Of a stretch of DNA of 64,000 bases, positions 1 through 8,816 are shown in pieces; positions within the stretch are counted from its first letter, which is position 1, and every line of letters begins with the position of its first letter. The translations under genes and the position numbers were made by a program. The stretch comes from Ferrimonas sediminicola (GTDB lineage Bacteria; Pseudomonadota; Gammaproteobacteria; Enterobacterales; Shewanellaceae). The stretch spans positions 186,001 through 250,000 of the forward strand of contig NZ_SWCI01000001.1 in the NCBI RefSeq assembly GCF_005116715.1. Direction: 5' to 3'. The notes under the pieces were generated by a model, which was given only the letters and a program-made list of their open reading frames with translations, had not been told where the DNA came from and did not search any database.

Positions 1-1
1 G

Positions 2-577
2 TTCCTGGTTCACCTGGGGCTGGTCACCGCCTTCGGCGGCAACCCGGTGACCTTCCTGCGCAAGGTGCTGCCGGTGCTCTCCTTTGCCTTTACCAGCCGC
101 ACCAGCGCCGGTACCATTCCGCTGAACATCCAGACTCAGACTCATCGGCTGGGGATCCCCGACGGCATCGCCAACCTGGCGGCCTCCTTCGGGGCGACCA
201 TCGGCCAGAATGGCTGTGCCGGCATCTACCCGGCGATGCTGGTGGCGATGATCGCCCCCACCGTGGGCATCGACCCCATGACTCCCACCTTCATCGCCAC
301 CCTGATCGCCACCATCGTGGTGGGCTCCTTCGGCGTGGCCGGTGTCGGCGGCGGTGCCACCTTCGCCGCCCTGATTGTGCTGACCGCCCTGGACCTGCCG
401 GTGGCCCTGGCCGGACTGCTGATCTCCATCGAGCCGCTGATCGACATGGGCCGCACCGCCCTCAACGTCAACGGGGCGATGACCGCCGGCTTTGTCACCA
501 GCCGGGTGTTGGGTCAGACCGACATGTCGGTGTATAACTCTGAGCAGGAGTTGGACGTGGACCTTGAGTCGGCCTGA
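2..577 (+). CDS. Cation:amino acid symporter, C-terminal part (TcyP/YdjN-like)
   Basis: C-terminal 191 residues of a dicarboxylate/amino acid:cation symporter (DAACS) family inner-membrane carrier; the start lies before the window. Visible family marks are the serine/threonine-rich loop [12 protein letters not shown], the glycine-rich [11 protein letters not shown] segment and the substrate/cation motif [13 protein letters not shown], followed by a short acidic cytoplasmic tail. The residue pattern looks closest to the L-cystine importers TcyP/YdjN, so cystine or another small amino acid is the likely cargo, but the substrate is an inference. A clean intrinsic terminator follows, so it is transcribed apart from the next gene. 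Confidence 0.75.
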   Translation, partial: FLVHLGLVTAFGGNPVTFLRKVLPVLSFAFTSRTSAGTIPLNIQTQTHRLGIPDGIANLAASFGATIGQNGCAGIYPAMLVAMIAPTVGIDPMTPTFIATLIATIVVGSFGVAGVGGGATFAALIVLTALDLPVALAGLLISIEPLIDMGRTALNVNGAMTAGFVTSRVLGQTDMSVYNSEQELDVDLESA

Positions 578-598
578 GCCGTCAAGGGAGAGAGCCAA

Positions 599-620
599 GG
601 CCGCCGGTAGGCGGCCTTTT
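599..620 (+). terminator. Intrinsic terminator after the symporter
   Basis: Perfect 7-bp stem GGCCGCC/GGCGGCC with a GGTA loop, followed directly by TTTT. Confidence 0.8.
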
Positions 621-638
621 ATCTGGAAGAAGCAGAGT

Positions 639-1973
639 ATGAAAATTGTCATCATCGGTGGTGAAGCCGCCGGAATGAGCGCCGCCGCCAAGGCCAGGCG
701 TACCGACCGCGATGCGGAGATCATCGTCTTCGAGCAGTCCCAGGTGGTCTCCTTCGGCGCCTGTGGGCTGCCCTATTTCATCGGCGACAGCTTTGATGAC
801 AGCGGCTTTATGGCTGAGCGCAGCGTGGCCCAGTTCCGTGAATCCGGCATCGACCTGCGTGTTGGCCACCGGGTTGAGCGGCTGGATCCGGCCAAGCGCT
901 CGCTGCTGGTGACCGACCTGGCCAGGGGCAGGAGCTTCCCTCAGCCCTTCGACAAGCTGATGATCGCCACCGGCGCCGCCCCGGTGGCACCGCCCATTGA
1001 GGGCCTGGATCTGGAGCGGGTGTTCTTCCTGAAGACCCTGGAGGATGGCCTGGCCCTCAAACCCCTGGTGCAGTCGGACGAGATCCGCGACGTGGTGGTG
1101 ATCGGCGCCGGCTACATCGGCCTGGAGGTGGCGGAGGCCCTGGTGCACCAGGGCAAGCGGGTGCGGGTGATCGAGCGCACCGACCGGGTGCTCAGTGAGT
1201 CCTTCGACGCCGAGATCGGCGAGATGATCGAGGCGGAGCTGAGGGAGAAGGGCGTGAAGCTGCACCTGGGAGAGTCGGTCACCGCCCTGGAGGGCGAGGC
1301 TCAGGTGCGACAGGTGGCCTCCGAACTGGGGCAATACCCGGCCGATCTGGTGATCCTGGCTACCGGGGTGCGCCCCAATACCGGATTCCTGGCGGACAGC
1401 GGCATCGATCGCCTGGCCAACGGCGCCATCGTCATCGATCCCCAGGGACGCACCAGCCTGCCGGATGTGTACGCCGCCGGCGACTGTGCCACCGTCCCCC
1501 ACAGGGTCAGTGGCCGCCCCGCTTACCTGCCCCTGGCCACCAGTGCCAACAAGCTGGGCCGGATGATCGGTGAGAACCTCTGCGGCAACCAGAAGGTGTT
1601 TCCCGGGACCCTCGGCAGTGCCGGGGTCAAGGTGCTGGGGGTTGAGGCGGGCCGCACCGGCCTGTCCGAGCGCGAGGCCCGCAGCCTGGGGCTGGCCTAC
1701 CGCACCGTGGTGATCAACGACAAGAACACCACCAACTATGTGGCGGGCCAGAGCGATCTGCGGGTCAAGCTGGTCTACGCCGAGGAGGACAAGCGGCTGC
1801 TGGGTGGCCAGGTGGCCGGCGGGCCCGGGGCGGTGCTGCGGGTGGATGCCCTGGCGGCGGCGATTCATGGCGGTCTGACCACGGAGGACCTGGGAATGCT
1901 GGATCTGGTGTATGCGCCGCCTTTCGCCCGTACCTGGGACGCCCTCAACGTGGCGGGCAATGTCGCCAAATAG
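639..1973 (+). CDS. CoA-disulfide reductase-like FAD/NAD(P)H oxidoreductase
   Basis: 444-residue flavoprotein of the pyridine nucleotide-disulfide oxidoreductase family. It starts with an FAD-binding Rossmann motif (IIGGEAAG, residues 5-12) and has the single-cysteine active site SFGACGLPY with Cys42, as in CoA-disulfide reductases and water-forming NADH oxidases. A second dinucleotide motif (VIGAGYIGLE) binds NAD(P)H and the C-terminal dimerisation domain is complete. Likely role: reduction of CoA disulfide or related low-molecular-weight disulfides in the cytoplasm. There is no fused C-terminal rhodanese domain, unlike some Shewanella homologues. The ATG at 639 has a GGAAG ribosome site and gives the usual family length; an upstream in-frame extension would run into the preceding gene. 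NADH oxidase is the main alternative. Confidence 0.82.
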   Translation: MKIVIIGGEAAGMSAAAKARRTDRDAEIIVFEQSQVVSFGACGLPYFIGDSFDDSGFMAERSVAQFRESGIDLRVGHRVERLDPAKRSLLVTDLARGRSFPQPFDKLMIATGAAPVAPPIEGLDLERVFFLKTLEDGLALKPLVQSDEIRDVVVIGAGYIGLEVAEALVHQGKRVRVIERTDRVLSESFDAEIGEMIEAELREKGVKLHLGESVTALEGEAQVRQVASELGQYPADLVILATGVRPNTGFLADSGIDRLANGAIVIDPQGRTSLPDVYAAGDCATVPHRVSGRPAYLPLATSANKLGRMIGENLCGNQKVFPGTLGSAGVKVLGVEAGRTGLSEREARSLGLAYRTVVINDKNTTNYVAGQSDLRVKLVYAEEDKRLLGGQVAGGPGAVLRVDALAAAIHGGLTTEDLGMLDLVYAPPFARTWDALNVAGNVAK

Positions 1974-1985
1974 CGCGCGCGAAAG

Positions 1986-2008
1986 AGGGGGCCTGAGCCC
2001 CCTTTTTT
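1986..2008 (+). terminator. Intrinsic terminator
   Basis: Stem GGGGGC/GCCCCC, loop CTGA, then six Ts; it ends the CoA-disulfide-reductase-like gene. Confidence 0.85.
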
Positions 2009-2014
2009 ATCCCT

Positions 2015-2377
2015 CTAGAGTCGCTTCCCCCGAACCTCGATGGGGGAATCCCCCCTGGAGAGCTCGGTGATCTGCACCCGCTGCTGCACCTGGACGGGGC
2101 TGTATCGGCCAATCCGCTGGGCGATGCGCCGGTCGTCGTTGTAGCGGGCCGAGAACACGGCCAGGGGTTCACCATTGCACAGCAGGTGCCGCCCGACGGT
2201 TCGATAGTCGAAACCGGAGTGCGCCAGGTTGCCGGTCCAGCGCACCAACGGGGCGGTGGCGGCAGAGAGGCACAGGCGGGTCTCGATGCGGTCATCGGCT
2301 GCGATAAAGCGGTTGTCTACGGCGAAGGCCGGGGCGGTGAGCAGGCTGGTGGCGACAATCACGGAGGCGAGTTTCAT
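2015..2377 (-). CDS. Exported DUF3718-family protein
   Basis: 120-residue protein with a signal peptide (hydrophobic core SVIVATSLLTAPAFA, cleavage after AFA), so periplasmic or outer. The mature part has the DUF3718 pattern: a D-x-x-IETRLC start, a paired cysteine further on (LLCNG) and a basic C-terminus. The two cysteines could form a disulfide. Function is unknown; the family is recognised from Shewanella/Ferrimonas-type genomes. The ATG at 2377 follows AAGGAC; longer in-frame versions start in non-coding-looking DNA without a signal peptide. Confidence 0.7.
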   Translation of the reverse strand: MKLASVIVATSLLTAPAFAVDNRFIAADDRIETRLCLSAATAPLVRWTGNLAHSGFDYRTVGRHLLCNGEPLAVFSARYNDDRRIAQRIGRYSPVQVQQRVQITELSRGDSPIEVRGKRL

Positions 2378-2635
2378 GGTTAACGTCCTTAGCGGTTGAT
2401 TAACGCCAGATAAGTGTTGTCGCTCTGGGTGACTGCCCCTGGATTCAGATGTAACCGTTGCTGACAGGCTTTCGCCAAGGTCGCTGGAAACCTTTCTGTC
2501 TTTTAGGGGGTTAGGCCGGAGCGGCCGGGGGAGCCCTCCACAATGGGTTACAGCTGGACACAGATTGACATCTTTGGCCGACACCGGGCGTGGGTGGGCA
2601 TGCCGGGTCGGTGATGGTGGAGAGGGGGCAGAGAG

Positions 2636-2659
2636 AAGGGGCGACCTGGGTCGCCCCTT
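2636..2659 (-). terminator. Strong hairpin after the large lipoprotein gene
   Basis: Inverted repeat AAGGGGCGACC/GGTCGCCCCTT, eight bases past the stop codon at 2668. There is no clear T tract on the minus strand, so termination is probable but not certain. Confidence 0.5.
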
Positions 2660-2667
2660 GGGTGGGG

Positions 2668-5316
2668 TTAGCGAATCAGCTCAAACAGGAAGCTGTCCAG
2701 GGATTCCAGCTCGACCGAGCCGTCCTCGGCCACGCCATAGCTGCGGGTCAGCACCTGAGCGGTCGCCTGGTTGCCGTACCAGTAGAGGTGATGGCGTTGG
2801 GGAGAGGTCTCGCCGTTGGGGCCCAGGGGGCTCAGCTCCAGCCCCGAGTTGGTCTGGGTCCAGTTCATCTCGAACTGGGCGGGGGCGGTGGGGTCCTCCT
2901 CCAGACACTGGCTCAGGTCGACCCAGCCGGTGCCCTGCGGATCGCTGGCCAGGCCATTGAAGTGCAGCTCCAGGGTGCAGCTGTTGTCACCCATGCCGCT
3001 GAGTCGCAGATCCAGCGGCGCCTCCAGGCCGGCCAGGGAGAAGGGGCGCACCAGGCTCATGCTGTACTCGCGCACCTGGTCCTCCTCCTGTTCGGTCACC
3101 TTCATGACGTCGTCGCCCAGGCCCTCCGCAGGCAGTTGGATCAGCACCCAGTCGGTGTCGCTAAACGTCATCAGCAGCTGATGCCGTGCATCCACAATCC
3201 AGCTGCCTGCCAGGATCTCGGTGTCGATGCCGTCGGCGTCCAGCTCCTCCAGCCACACCTGAACCCGGCCGTTGCCCATGAAGTGCATCAGCGCCTCGAA
3301 GTCACCTGCCTTGGCCAGGTAGCGGCTGCCCAGCAGGGCAGTGGTGGCGGCCTCATCGGCCACCAGCTCGGGGGCGGTGGGGTCGTCCCCGGGCTCGACA
3401 CCGTCATCGGGATCCTGGCCGTCGCCGGGCTCGAAGCCACACTCCTCGGCATCCTCTATGTCACGCAGCTCCGGTGTGCCCAGGTTGGTCAGGAAGGCGT
3501 CCATCGCCGGCTGGTTGAATCCCCACTGGTCACCATGGGTCAGCCCCTCACCCAGGATGAAGGCGTGGCGGACCGCCCCGTCATACTCGGTGAGCAGGGG
3601 CTGGGCCCGGCGGCGATCGGTGAAGGAGTGGCCCCACTCCGGCAGGTTCAGGGCCAGACCCATGGGGGTCTTGATCCAGCTGGCCTCCACGTTCTGTTTC
3701 AGCTCGGGGGTGCCGCAGCCGTTATCGTCGCACTCATCGTGTTCAACCACATAGAGTCTGACTTCGCCCTGATCGGCCTCCAGGGAGCCGTAGAGCGCCA
3801 CTGCCAGGCTGGTGTCCTCGTTGCCGCCAATGAACGCCATCTTTGGCGTCTCTTCGGAGGCGGCATCGTTCATCAGTTCGGCCAGGGTCTCTGCCGGACC
3901 GGTGGAGAGGGTCACCTGGTTGCACCAGCGCAACTCGGGGTTGCAGTTGGCGGAGTAGGGCAGGAGCGCCCTCTCGTCCAGCTGCTTGAAGGTCATCTGG
4001 TAGCCCTGGGCGCCGTCGGGGAACAGCTGGTCACCGCTGTACTGGACCTTCCATTCACGCTCGCCCTTGGCGTAGCGCTTCATCTTCAGTCCGGAGAGGT
4101 CCAGAGACTGGGCCCACACCTGCTGACGTCCGTCCATATCGGAGTGGACGATCACCGACCCATCCGCCTCCTGGGACAGCAGTTCCACCTGTTCGCTGAT
4201 CTCGGACCAGGCGTCACCTTTCCACACCAACATGTCGCGCGCTTCGTCGTCGGCCACTTCGACAAAGCCGACCTCGGGGCCGTCATAGCGGTAGCGGTTG
4301 AAGGTGATCAGACTCTCCACCTTCTGAATCTGCTGGTAGCCCAGCTCCCGCTCCTTGATGCACTGGCCGCTGTCGGCATCGAAGAACACCTCGGAGTGGC
4401 CATCCAGCTCGAACATGCCCCCCTCGGACTCAAGCAGGGTCACCAGGCTGGCCTCCTCCAGTTCCCGCTTTTCCCGCTTGTGTTCAACCCGCTCCTGGAC
4501 ATCGGCAGGGGTCAGCGGCAGATCGCCGGCCACATCGGCGGCGATGGCATCGGCGTCGCTCTCCTGGCCGCTGGCTTCGGCCTGGTCCACCCGGCTGACC
4601 AGCTGTTCCAGATTCTCTACCAGGGTTTCGGCAATGGCGTCGGCCACCTCAGTGTCCTGAGCATCGCCCCCGGTGCCGCCGTTCTGCGCCACGGCGTGCT
4701 GGGCCTTGGCCGTAACCCGGGCCACCACCTGGGCGACCCGGTGCAGGCGCTTGTAGCCATTGCCGCGGTCAGGCTGCTGTTTGCCGACGATGTAATCCTC
4801 CACCAGGCTCAGATCCGAGCCGAGAATCCCCAGGGCTTGCTCCAGGGCCGCCGCTGCGGTGTCCTGATCCACGCCGGCGCGTTCCATCTCGGAGGCCAGC
4901 AGGGTGGTCAGCGGGCTGACAAACTCTACCACCCCGGCCGGGGCGGTCATGGTGTAGCTCTGGGTGAGCACCACGCCAGGGTTGTCTTCATCCTCGGTCT
5001 GGCCAGCGATCACCTTCACCAGCATCTGCACCTGGCTCAGGTCCAGGGCGGCATCCAGATTGTCAAAACTGTACTGGCCTCCGGCCTGAGTCAGGGTGCT
5101 GGGCTCGTCGGTATCGCATTCGCCGTTGCCGTTGAGGTCCAGGCACACCTGGGCATTGACCAGGTAGCCGTCGGCGGTGGCGCCTTCAAGGCTTTGGCCT
5201 GGCTGGGGTTCGGGTTGGGGAGCCGGGGCGGAGTCGGAAGAGCCGCCGCCACAGGCGGTGAGTTGGGTCAGTGCCGCTGTCAGGGACAGGGCGATAAGGT
5301 GGCGCTTGAACTGCAT
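2668..5316 (-). CDS. Large surface/periplasmic lipoprotein under c-di-GMP riboswitch control
   Basis: 882-residue predicted lipoprotein: signal peptide with lipobox LTAC (lipidated Cys22), a Gly/Ser then Pro/Gln/Glu-rich linker, and a carboxypeptidase-regulatory-like segment (ADGYLVNAQVCLDLNGNGE) holding a D-x-N-x-N-G calcium-loop-like motif. The rest is acidic, with scattered cysteine pairs (CNPELRWC, CDDNGC) and no enzyme motif I recognise. A hydrophilic acidic stretch (DGQDPDDGVEPGDDP) splits two larger domains near residue 640. The ATG at 5316 has a GGAG ribosome site. The leader holds a cyclic-di-GMP-I riboswitch, so expression should follow the sessile/motile switch; an attachment or matrix role is inferred from that alone. 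Confidence 0.8.
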   Translation of the reverse strand: MQFKRHLIALSLTAALTQLTACGGGSSDSAPAPQPEPQPGQSLEGATADGYLVNAQVCLDLNGNGECDTDEPSTLTQAGGQYSFDNLDAALDLSQVQMLVKVIAGQTEDEDNPGVVLTQSYTMTAPAGVVEFVSPLTTLLASEMERAGVDQDTAAAALEQALGILGSDLSLVEDYIVGKQQPDRGNGYKRLHRVAQVVARVTAKAQHAVAQNGGTGGDAQDTEVADAIAETLVENLEQLVSRVDQAEASGQESDADAIAADVAGDLPLTPADVQERVEHKREKRELEEASLVTLLESEGGMFELDGHSEVFFDADSGQCIKERELGYQQIQKVESLITFNRYRYDGPEVGFVEVADDEARDMLVWKGDAWSEISEQVELLSQEADGSVIVHSDMDGRQQVWAQSLDLSGLKMKRYAKGEREWKVQYSGDQLFPDGAQGYQMTFKQLDERALLPYSANCNPELRWCNQVTLSTGPAETLAELMNDAASEETPKMAFIGGNEDTSLAVALYGSLEADQGEVRLYVVEHDECDDNGCGTPELKQNVEASWIKTPMGLALNLPEWGHSFTDRRRAQPLLTEYDGAVRHAFILGEGLTHGDQWGFNQPAMDAFLTNLGTPELRDIEDAEECGFEPGDGQDPDDGVEPGDDPTAPELVADEAATTALLGSRYLAKAGDFEALMHFMGNGRVQVWLEELDADGIDTEILAGSWIVDARHQLLMTFSDTDWVLIQLPAEGLGDDVMKVTEQEEDQVREYSMSLVRPFSLAGLEAPLDLRLSGMGDNSCTLELHFNGLASDPQGTGWVDLSQCLEEDPTAPAQFEMNWTQTNSGLELSPLGPNGETSPQRHHLYWYGNQATAQVLTRSYGVAEDGSVELESLDSFLFELIR

Positions 5317-5370
5317 AAATCTACCATCTCCAATGGTTGATCCTATCCAAACGCTGTCTTTGGCTGTGAC

Positions 5371-5393
5371 GAGTCCCCCCAAAAACGGGACTC
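5371..5393 (-). promoter_or_regulatory. Hairpin between riboswitch and lipoprotein gene (expression platform candidate)
   Basis: On the transcribed strand a 7-bp stem GAGTCCC/GGGACTC begins right after the aptamer's closing strand. No U-run follows, so it does not look like a simple terminator; it may be part of a translational or processing switch. Confidence 0.45.
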
Positions 5394-5478
5394 AACGCTG
5401 GAAACCCCGCTATCTCAGCACGGTGAGACCGGAAGCTTTGCGTCCCAGCCTCGCGGCTGGTTTGCCATTGTCAGCGTA
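5394..5478 (-). ncRNA. Cyclic-di-GMP-I (GEMM) riboswitch aptamer
   Basis: Read on the minus strand, the segment carries the hallmarks of the class I c-di-GMP aptamer in order: closing strand ACGCTG, the conserved GGCAAACC, a P2 hairpin CCAGCC-GCGA-GGCTGG with a GNRA tetraloop, the conserved GGGACGCAAAGC, a C-rich turn (TTCCGGTCT), the tetraloop-receptor arm ending in TAGCGGGGTTTCC, and the closing strand CAGCGT. It lies 78 bases upstream of the lipoprotein start codon on the same strand and downstream of a good promoter. It senses the second messenger c-di-GMP; whether it is an ON or OFF switch is not decidable here. Confidence 0.88.
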
Positions 5479-5523
5479 ACGAAATGTGAACCCAGAGTTC
5501 GGTTTTCCCTTAGGTTCCGGGCC

Positions 5524-5552
5524 ATTAGACCATGGTGCGGCAGGGCTGTCAC
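5524..5552 (-). promoter_or_regulatory. Sigma-70-type promoter for the riboswitch-lipoprotein transcript
   Basis: GTGACA (-35, complement of 5547-5552) and TCTAAT (-10, complement of 5524-5529) with a 17-base spacer, each one mismatch from consensus. Initiation near 5517 would place the aptamer about 40 bases into the transcript. Confidence 0.55.
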
Positions 5553-5673
5553 CGCATGCACAGGGAGGTGAGACAGAGTGAGGGGTGACTGTTTATTTTT
5601 TTCTTTAAAAACAATCGGTTAAAGTGTCACTAACAGGCCGAACCAGTAAAACTGGTCCGGCGCTGGGGAGAGG

Positions 5674-6213
5674 TTACTTCAGGATCTCGGCCAGGTCCTG
5701 TTCCAGGGAGTGGCTGGGGGTTTCGACGATGCGGCCGATCTCCTTGCCCTGCTGGATCACCATAAAGGTGGGAATACGCTGGAAATCGTAGGCGGCCGCC
5801 AGCTTGTCAGGATCGGATTTCTGACGGTCGACGCCGATGTAGCGCACAGTCAGCTTGTCGTTGTTCACCTGCTCCAGCAGTTTGGCAAAGCGCGGGGTCT
5901 CACGGTGGCAGTCTGGGCACCAGGTGCCGATGATCACCACGATCTCGGTGGGGGTCTCCACCATCTTCAGGGCGTCGACCCACTCCGCCTGGGGGGCGTA
6001 GCGGTCGAAGTTCTCTCCGTAGCCGGGGATCGCTTCCATAATGTCGGCCATGGCCAGTTCACCGGTCAAAATCACCTCCTGTTTCTCCTCTTGGCTGCAG
6101 GTGGCGAAGGGACCCTTCTGGCCCTCCTCAAATCCACAGCCGGAGTTTGCCATAGCGGGGGTATTCATCAAAGCCGGAGCCAGCATCATCGCCAGCAAAG
6201 TTGTCTTTTTCAT
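5674..6213 (-). CDS. Periplasmic thioredoxin-like protein (WCPDC)
   Basis: 179 residues: signal peptide (KKTTLLAMMLAPALMNTPAMA), a short linker with two cysteines (SGCGF, FATCSQ), then a thioredoxin fold with the redox motif GTWCPDCHRETP and the cis-proline loop RIPTFMV. The CPDC active site and export suggest a periplasmic disulfide oxidoreductase or thiol reductase of the TlpA/thioredoxin type. It stands alone, with no ccm or dsb gene beside it, so the partner is unknown. Two extra cysteines before the thioredoxin fold are unusual and could form a second redox pair. Confidence 0.8.
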   Translation of the reverse strand: MKKTTLLAMMLAPALMNTPAMANSGCGFEEGQKGPFATCSQEEKQEVILTGELAMADIMEAIPGYGENFDRYAPQAEWVDALKMVETPTEIVVIIGTWCPDCHRETPRFAKLLEQVNNDKLTVRYIGVDRQKSDPDKLAAAYDFQRIPTFMVIQQGKEIGRIVETPSHSLEQDLAEILK

Positions 6214-6331
6214 GGTGCTCTCATTCTCTCAATCCTGCTCTCCAGTCTGACTCAGAATTGCCGATGTTGTTCTTCCAGAGTTGTGGAAACGTGACCGAGG
6301 CCCGTGAATTGACGGCCAGATAGGGAGGAAT

Positions 6332-6354
6332 AAAAAGGGGAGCCAATGCTCCCC
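6332..6354 (-). terminator. Intrinsic terminator of hemB
   Basis: On the minus strand a GGGGAGC...GCTCCCC stem is followed by TTTTTA, 23 bases past the hemB stop. Confidence 0.85.
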
Positions 6355-6376
6355 TCGAACGATCCAGTCGGTCAGC

Positions 6377-7441
<1,065 letters not shown>

Positions 7442-7501
7442 TCATGGCCGATATCACGGCGTCAATATTAGCAAACTCCCCTCCTTAAGGCAGGAGCTTA
7501 A

Positions 7502-8278
7502 TCACACTTGAAACAGGCGCTTGGCATTGAGACGACACTGGTGGGACAGCGCATCGACGCTTTGGTTGCGCAGCTCGGCCACTTTCTTGGCAATGTGTGG
7601 CAGCCATCTCGGTTCGTTGCGGCGGCTCCTGGGTTTGGGGCGGATATCCCTGGGGAGCAGGTAGGGGGCATCGGTTTCCAGCAGCAGCCTGTCATCGGGG
7701 ATCTGCGGCACCAGGGCGGCCAGGGTCTGTCCACGGCGTTCGTCGCAGATCCAGCCGGTGATGCCGATGCACAGCCCCAGTTCCAGGGCCTGGTGCAGCT
7801 CCTGCTCGTTGCCAGTGAAACAGTGCAACACGCCTCCGGACAGGTCTGGGCGGACCTCGGACACCATGGCGCGGAACTCGTCGCCGGCGTCGCGGCAATG
7901 CATCAGGGCAGGCTTGCCCAGATCGCAGGCCAGTTTCAACTGGGCCTCGAAGGCGCGGCGCTGATCCGCTCGGGGGGAGAAGTCCCGGTTGAAGTCCAGG
8001 CCACACTCGCCCACGGCCACCACCCTGGGGTGTTCACACAGGGCGGCGATCTCCCCCCGGCTGCTGGGCTCGAAGCCGCTGGCGTAGTGGGGGTGGATAC
8101 CGGCGGTGATGTAGACATCCGGGTGGCGCTCCGCCAGGGACTGCAGCAGGCGCGCCTCCTCCAGGTTGCTGGCCAGTCCGATGAGGGTGTCGACTCCCGC
8201 TTCCCTGGCCCGTGCCAGAACCTCCTCCAGGTCCTGGCGGAACTGGCTGGAGGTCAGGTTGACGGCGATGTCGATCAT
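7502..8278 (-). CDS. tatD: TatD metal-dependent 3'-5' exonuclease
   Basis: 258 residues of the TatD amidohydrolase-like DNase family. It begins IDIAVNLTSSQF, as E. coli TatD does, and shows the family signatures ITAGIHPH, GECGLDFNRDFS, PALMHCRDA, GVLHCFTGN and ETDAPYLLPRD with metal ligands Glu, His, His and Asp. The role is DNA repair or quality control through Mg2+-dependent exonuclease activity; it is not needed for Tat export despite its name. The ATG overlaps the stop of the upstream gene (ATGA, 8275-8278), so the two are translationally coupled at the end of the tatABC operon. Confidence 0.92.
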   Translation of the reverse strand: MIDIAVNLTSSQFRQDLEEVLARAREAGVDTLIGLASNLEEARLLQSLAERHPDVYITAGIHPHYASGFEPSSRGEIAALCEHPRVVAVGECGLDFNRDFSPRADQRRAFEAQLKLACDLGKPALMHCRDAGDEFRAMVSEVRPDLSGGVLHCFTGNEQELHQALELGLCIGITGWICDERRGQTLAALVPQIPDDRLLLETDAPYLLPRDIRPKPRSRRNEPRWLPHIAKKVAELRNQSVDALSHQCRLNAKRLFQV

Positions 8279-8775
8279 TGCACACGCTTGACCCGGGCGC
8301 TCTTGCTGCCGTCGCTCTGGCTGAGGATGAAGGAGCCCAGGGAGGCCTTGCGGATGGTGACCGGCACTCCCTGATCCAGCCGGAAGCGGCGGCTGTCGAT
8401 CTGCTTCCATACCTGGCCGTTCTCCAGGGTGACGATGAACTTGCCGTAGGGGTCGGTTTTCATCTTGCTGATCGCTTGGCTGATCGCCTCCGGCTCTTCG
8501 GGGCGCTCGTTGTTCAGGCCGAAGCGCTGGTCGGTAGTGGCCGGGGCGGCTGCGGGGGCCTGGGCGGGAACGGCCGCGGCCGGCTTGGCCAGGCCATCGA
8601 AGCAGAGCAGTCGGTCGAGCCGATCCTTGTGGGCGGCGCAGTGCACCACCGCCTCGGCGGCCTTGTCGTAGCAGGCCAGGCGCTGGCGTTGATCATCGAT
8701 GGCGCGGCAGGCCGCATCGGCGGCGGAGACGGCCGCTGGGGCCAGCATCAGGGTGAGAACGGCGGTCTTAAGCAT
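8275..8775 (-). CDS. Exported protein of unknown function between tatC and tatD
   Basis: 166 residues with a signal peptide (VLTLMLAPAAVSAADA). The mature part has two cysteine pairs with repeated R-L-x-C-(Y/F)-D signatures (RLACYDKA and RLLCFDGL), an Ala/Pro-rich linker, then a small beta-rich C-terminal domain (YGKFIVTLENGQVWKQID) like those of periplasmic proteins with the CRAIDDxxxRLxCYD theme. Sandwiched between tatC and tatD and overlapping tatD by four bases. No enzymatic motif seen; function unknown. Confidence 0.7.
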   Translation of the reverse strand: MLKTAVLTLMLAPAAVSAADAACRAIDDQRQRLACYDKAAEAVVHCAAHKDRLDRLLCFDGLAKPAAAVPAQAPAAAPATTDQRFGLNNERPEEPEAISQAISKMKTDPYGKFIVTLENGQVWKQIDSRRFRLDQGVPVTIRKASLGSFILSQSDGSKSARVKRVQ

Positions 8776-8816
8776 AACAGTTCCTTGTAGTTAGACTGAT
8801 GACCGCCGTGACTGGG

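Noticed and set aside
2590-5340. Very long open frame (over 900 codons) on the plus strand opposite the lipoprotein gene
   Set aside because: Antisense shadow caused by GC-rich codon bias; Gly/Leu/His/Gln-rich translation without domains. The minus-strand frame has a signal peptide, ribosome site, promoter and riboswitch.
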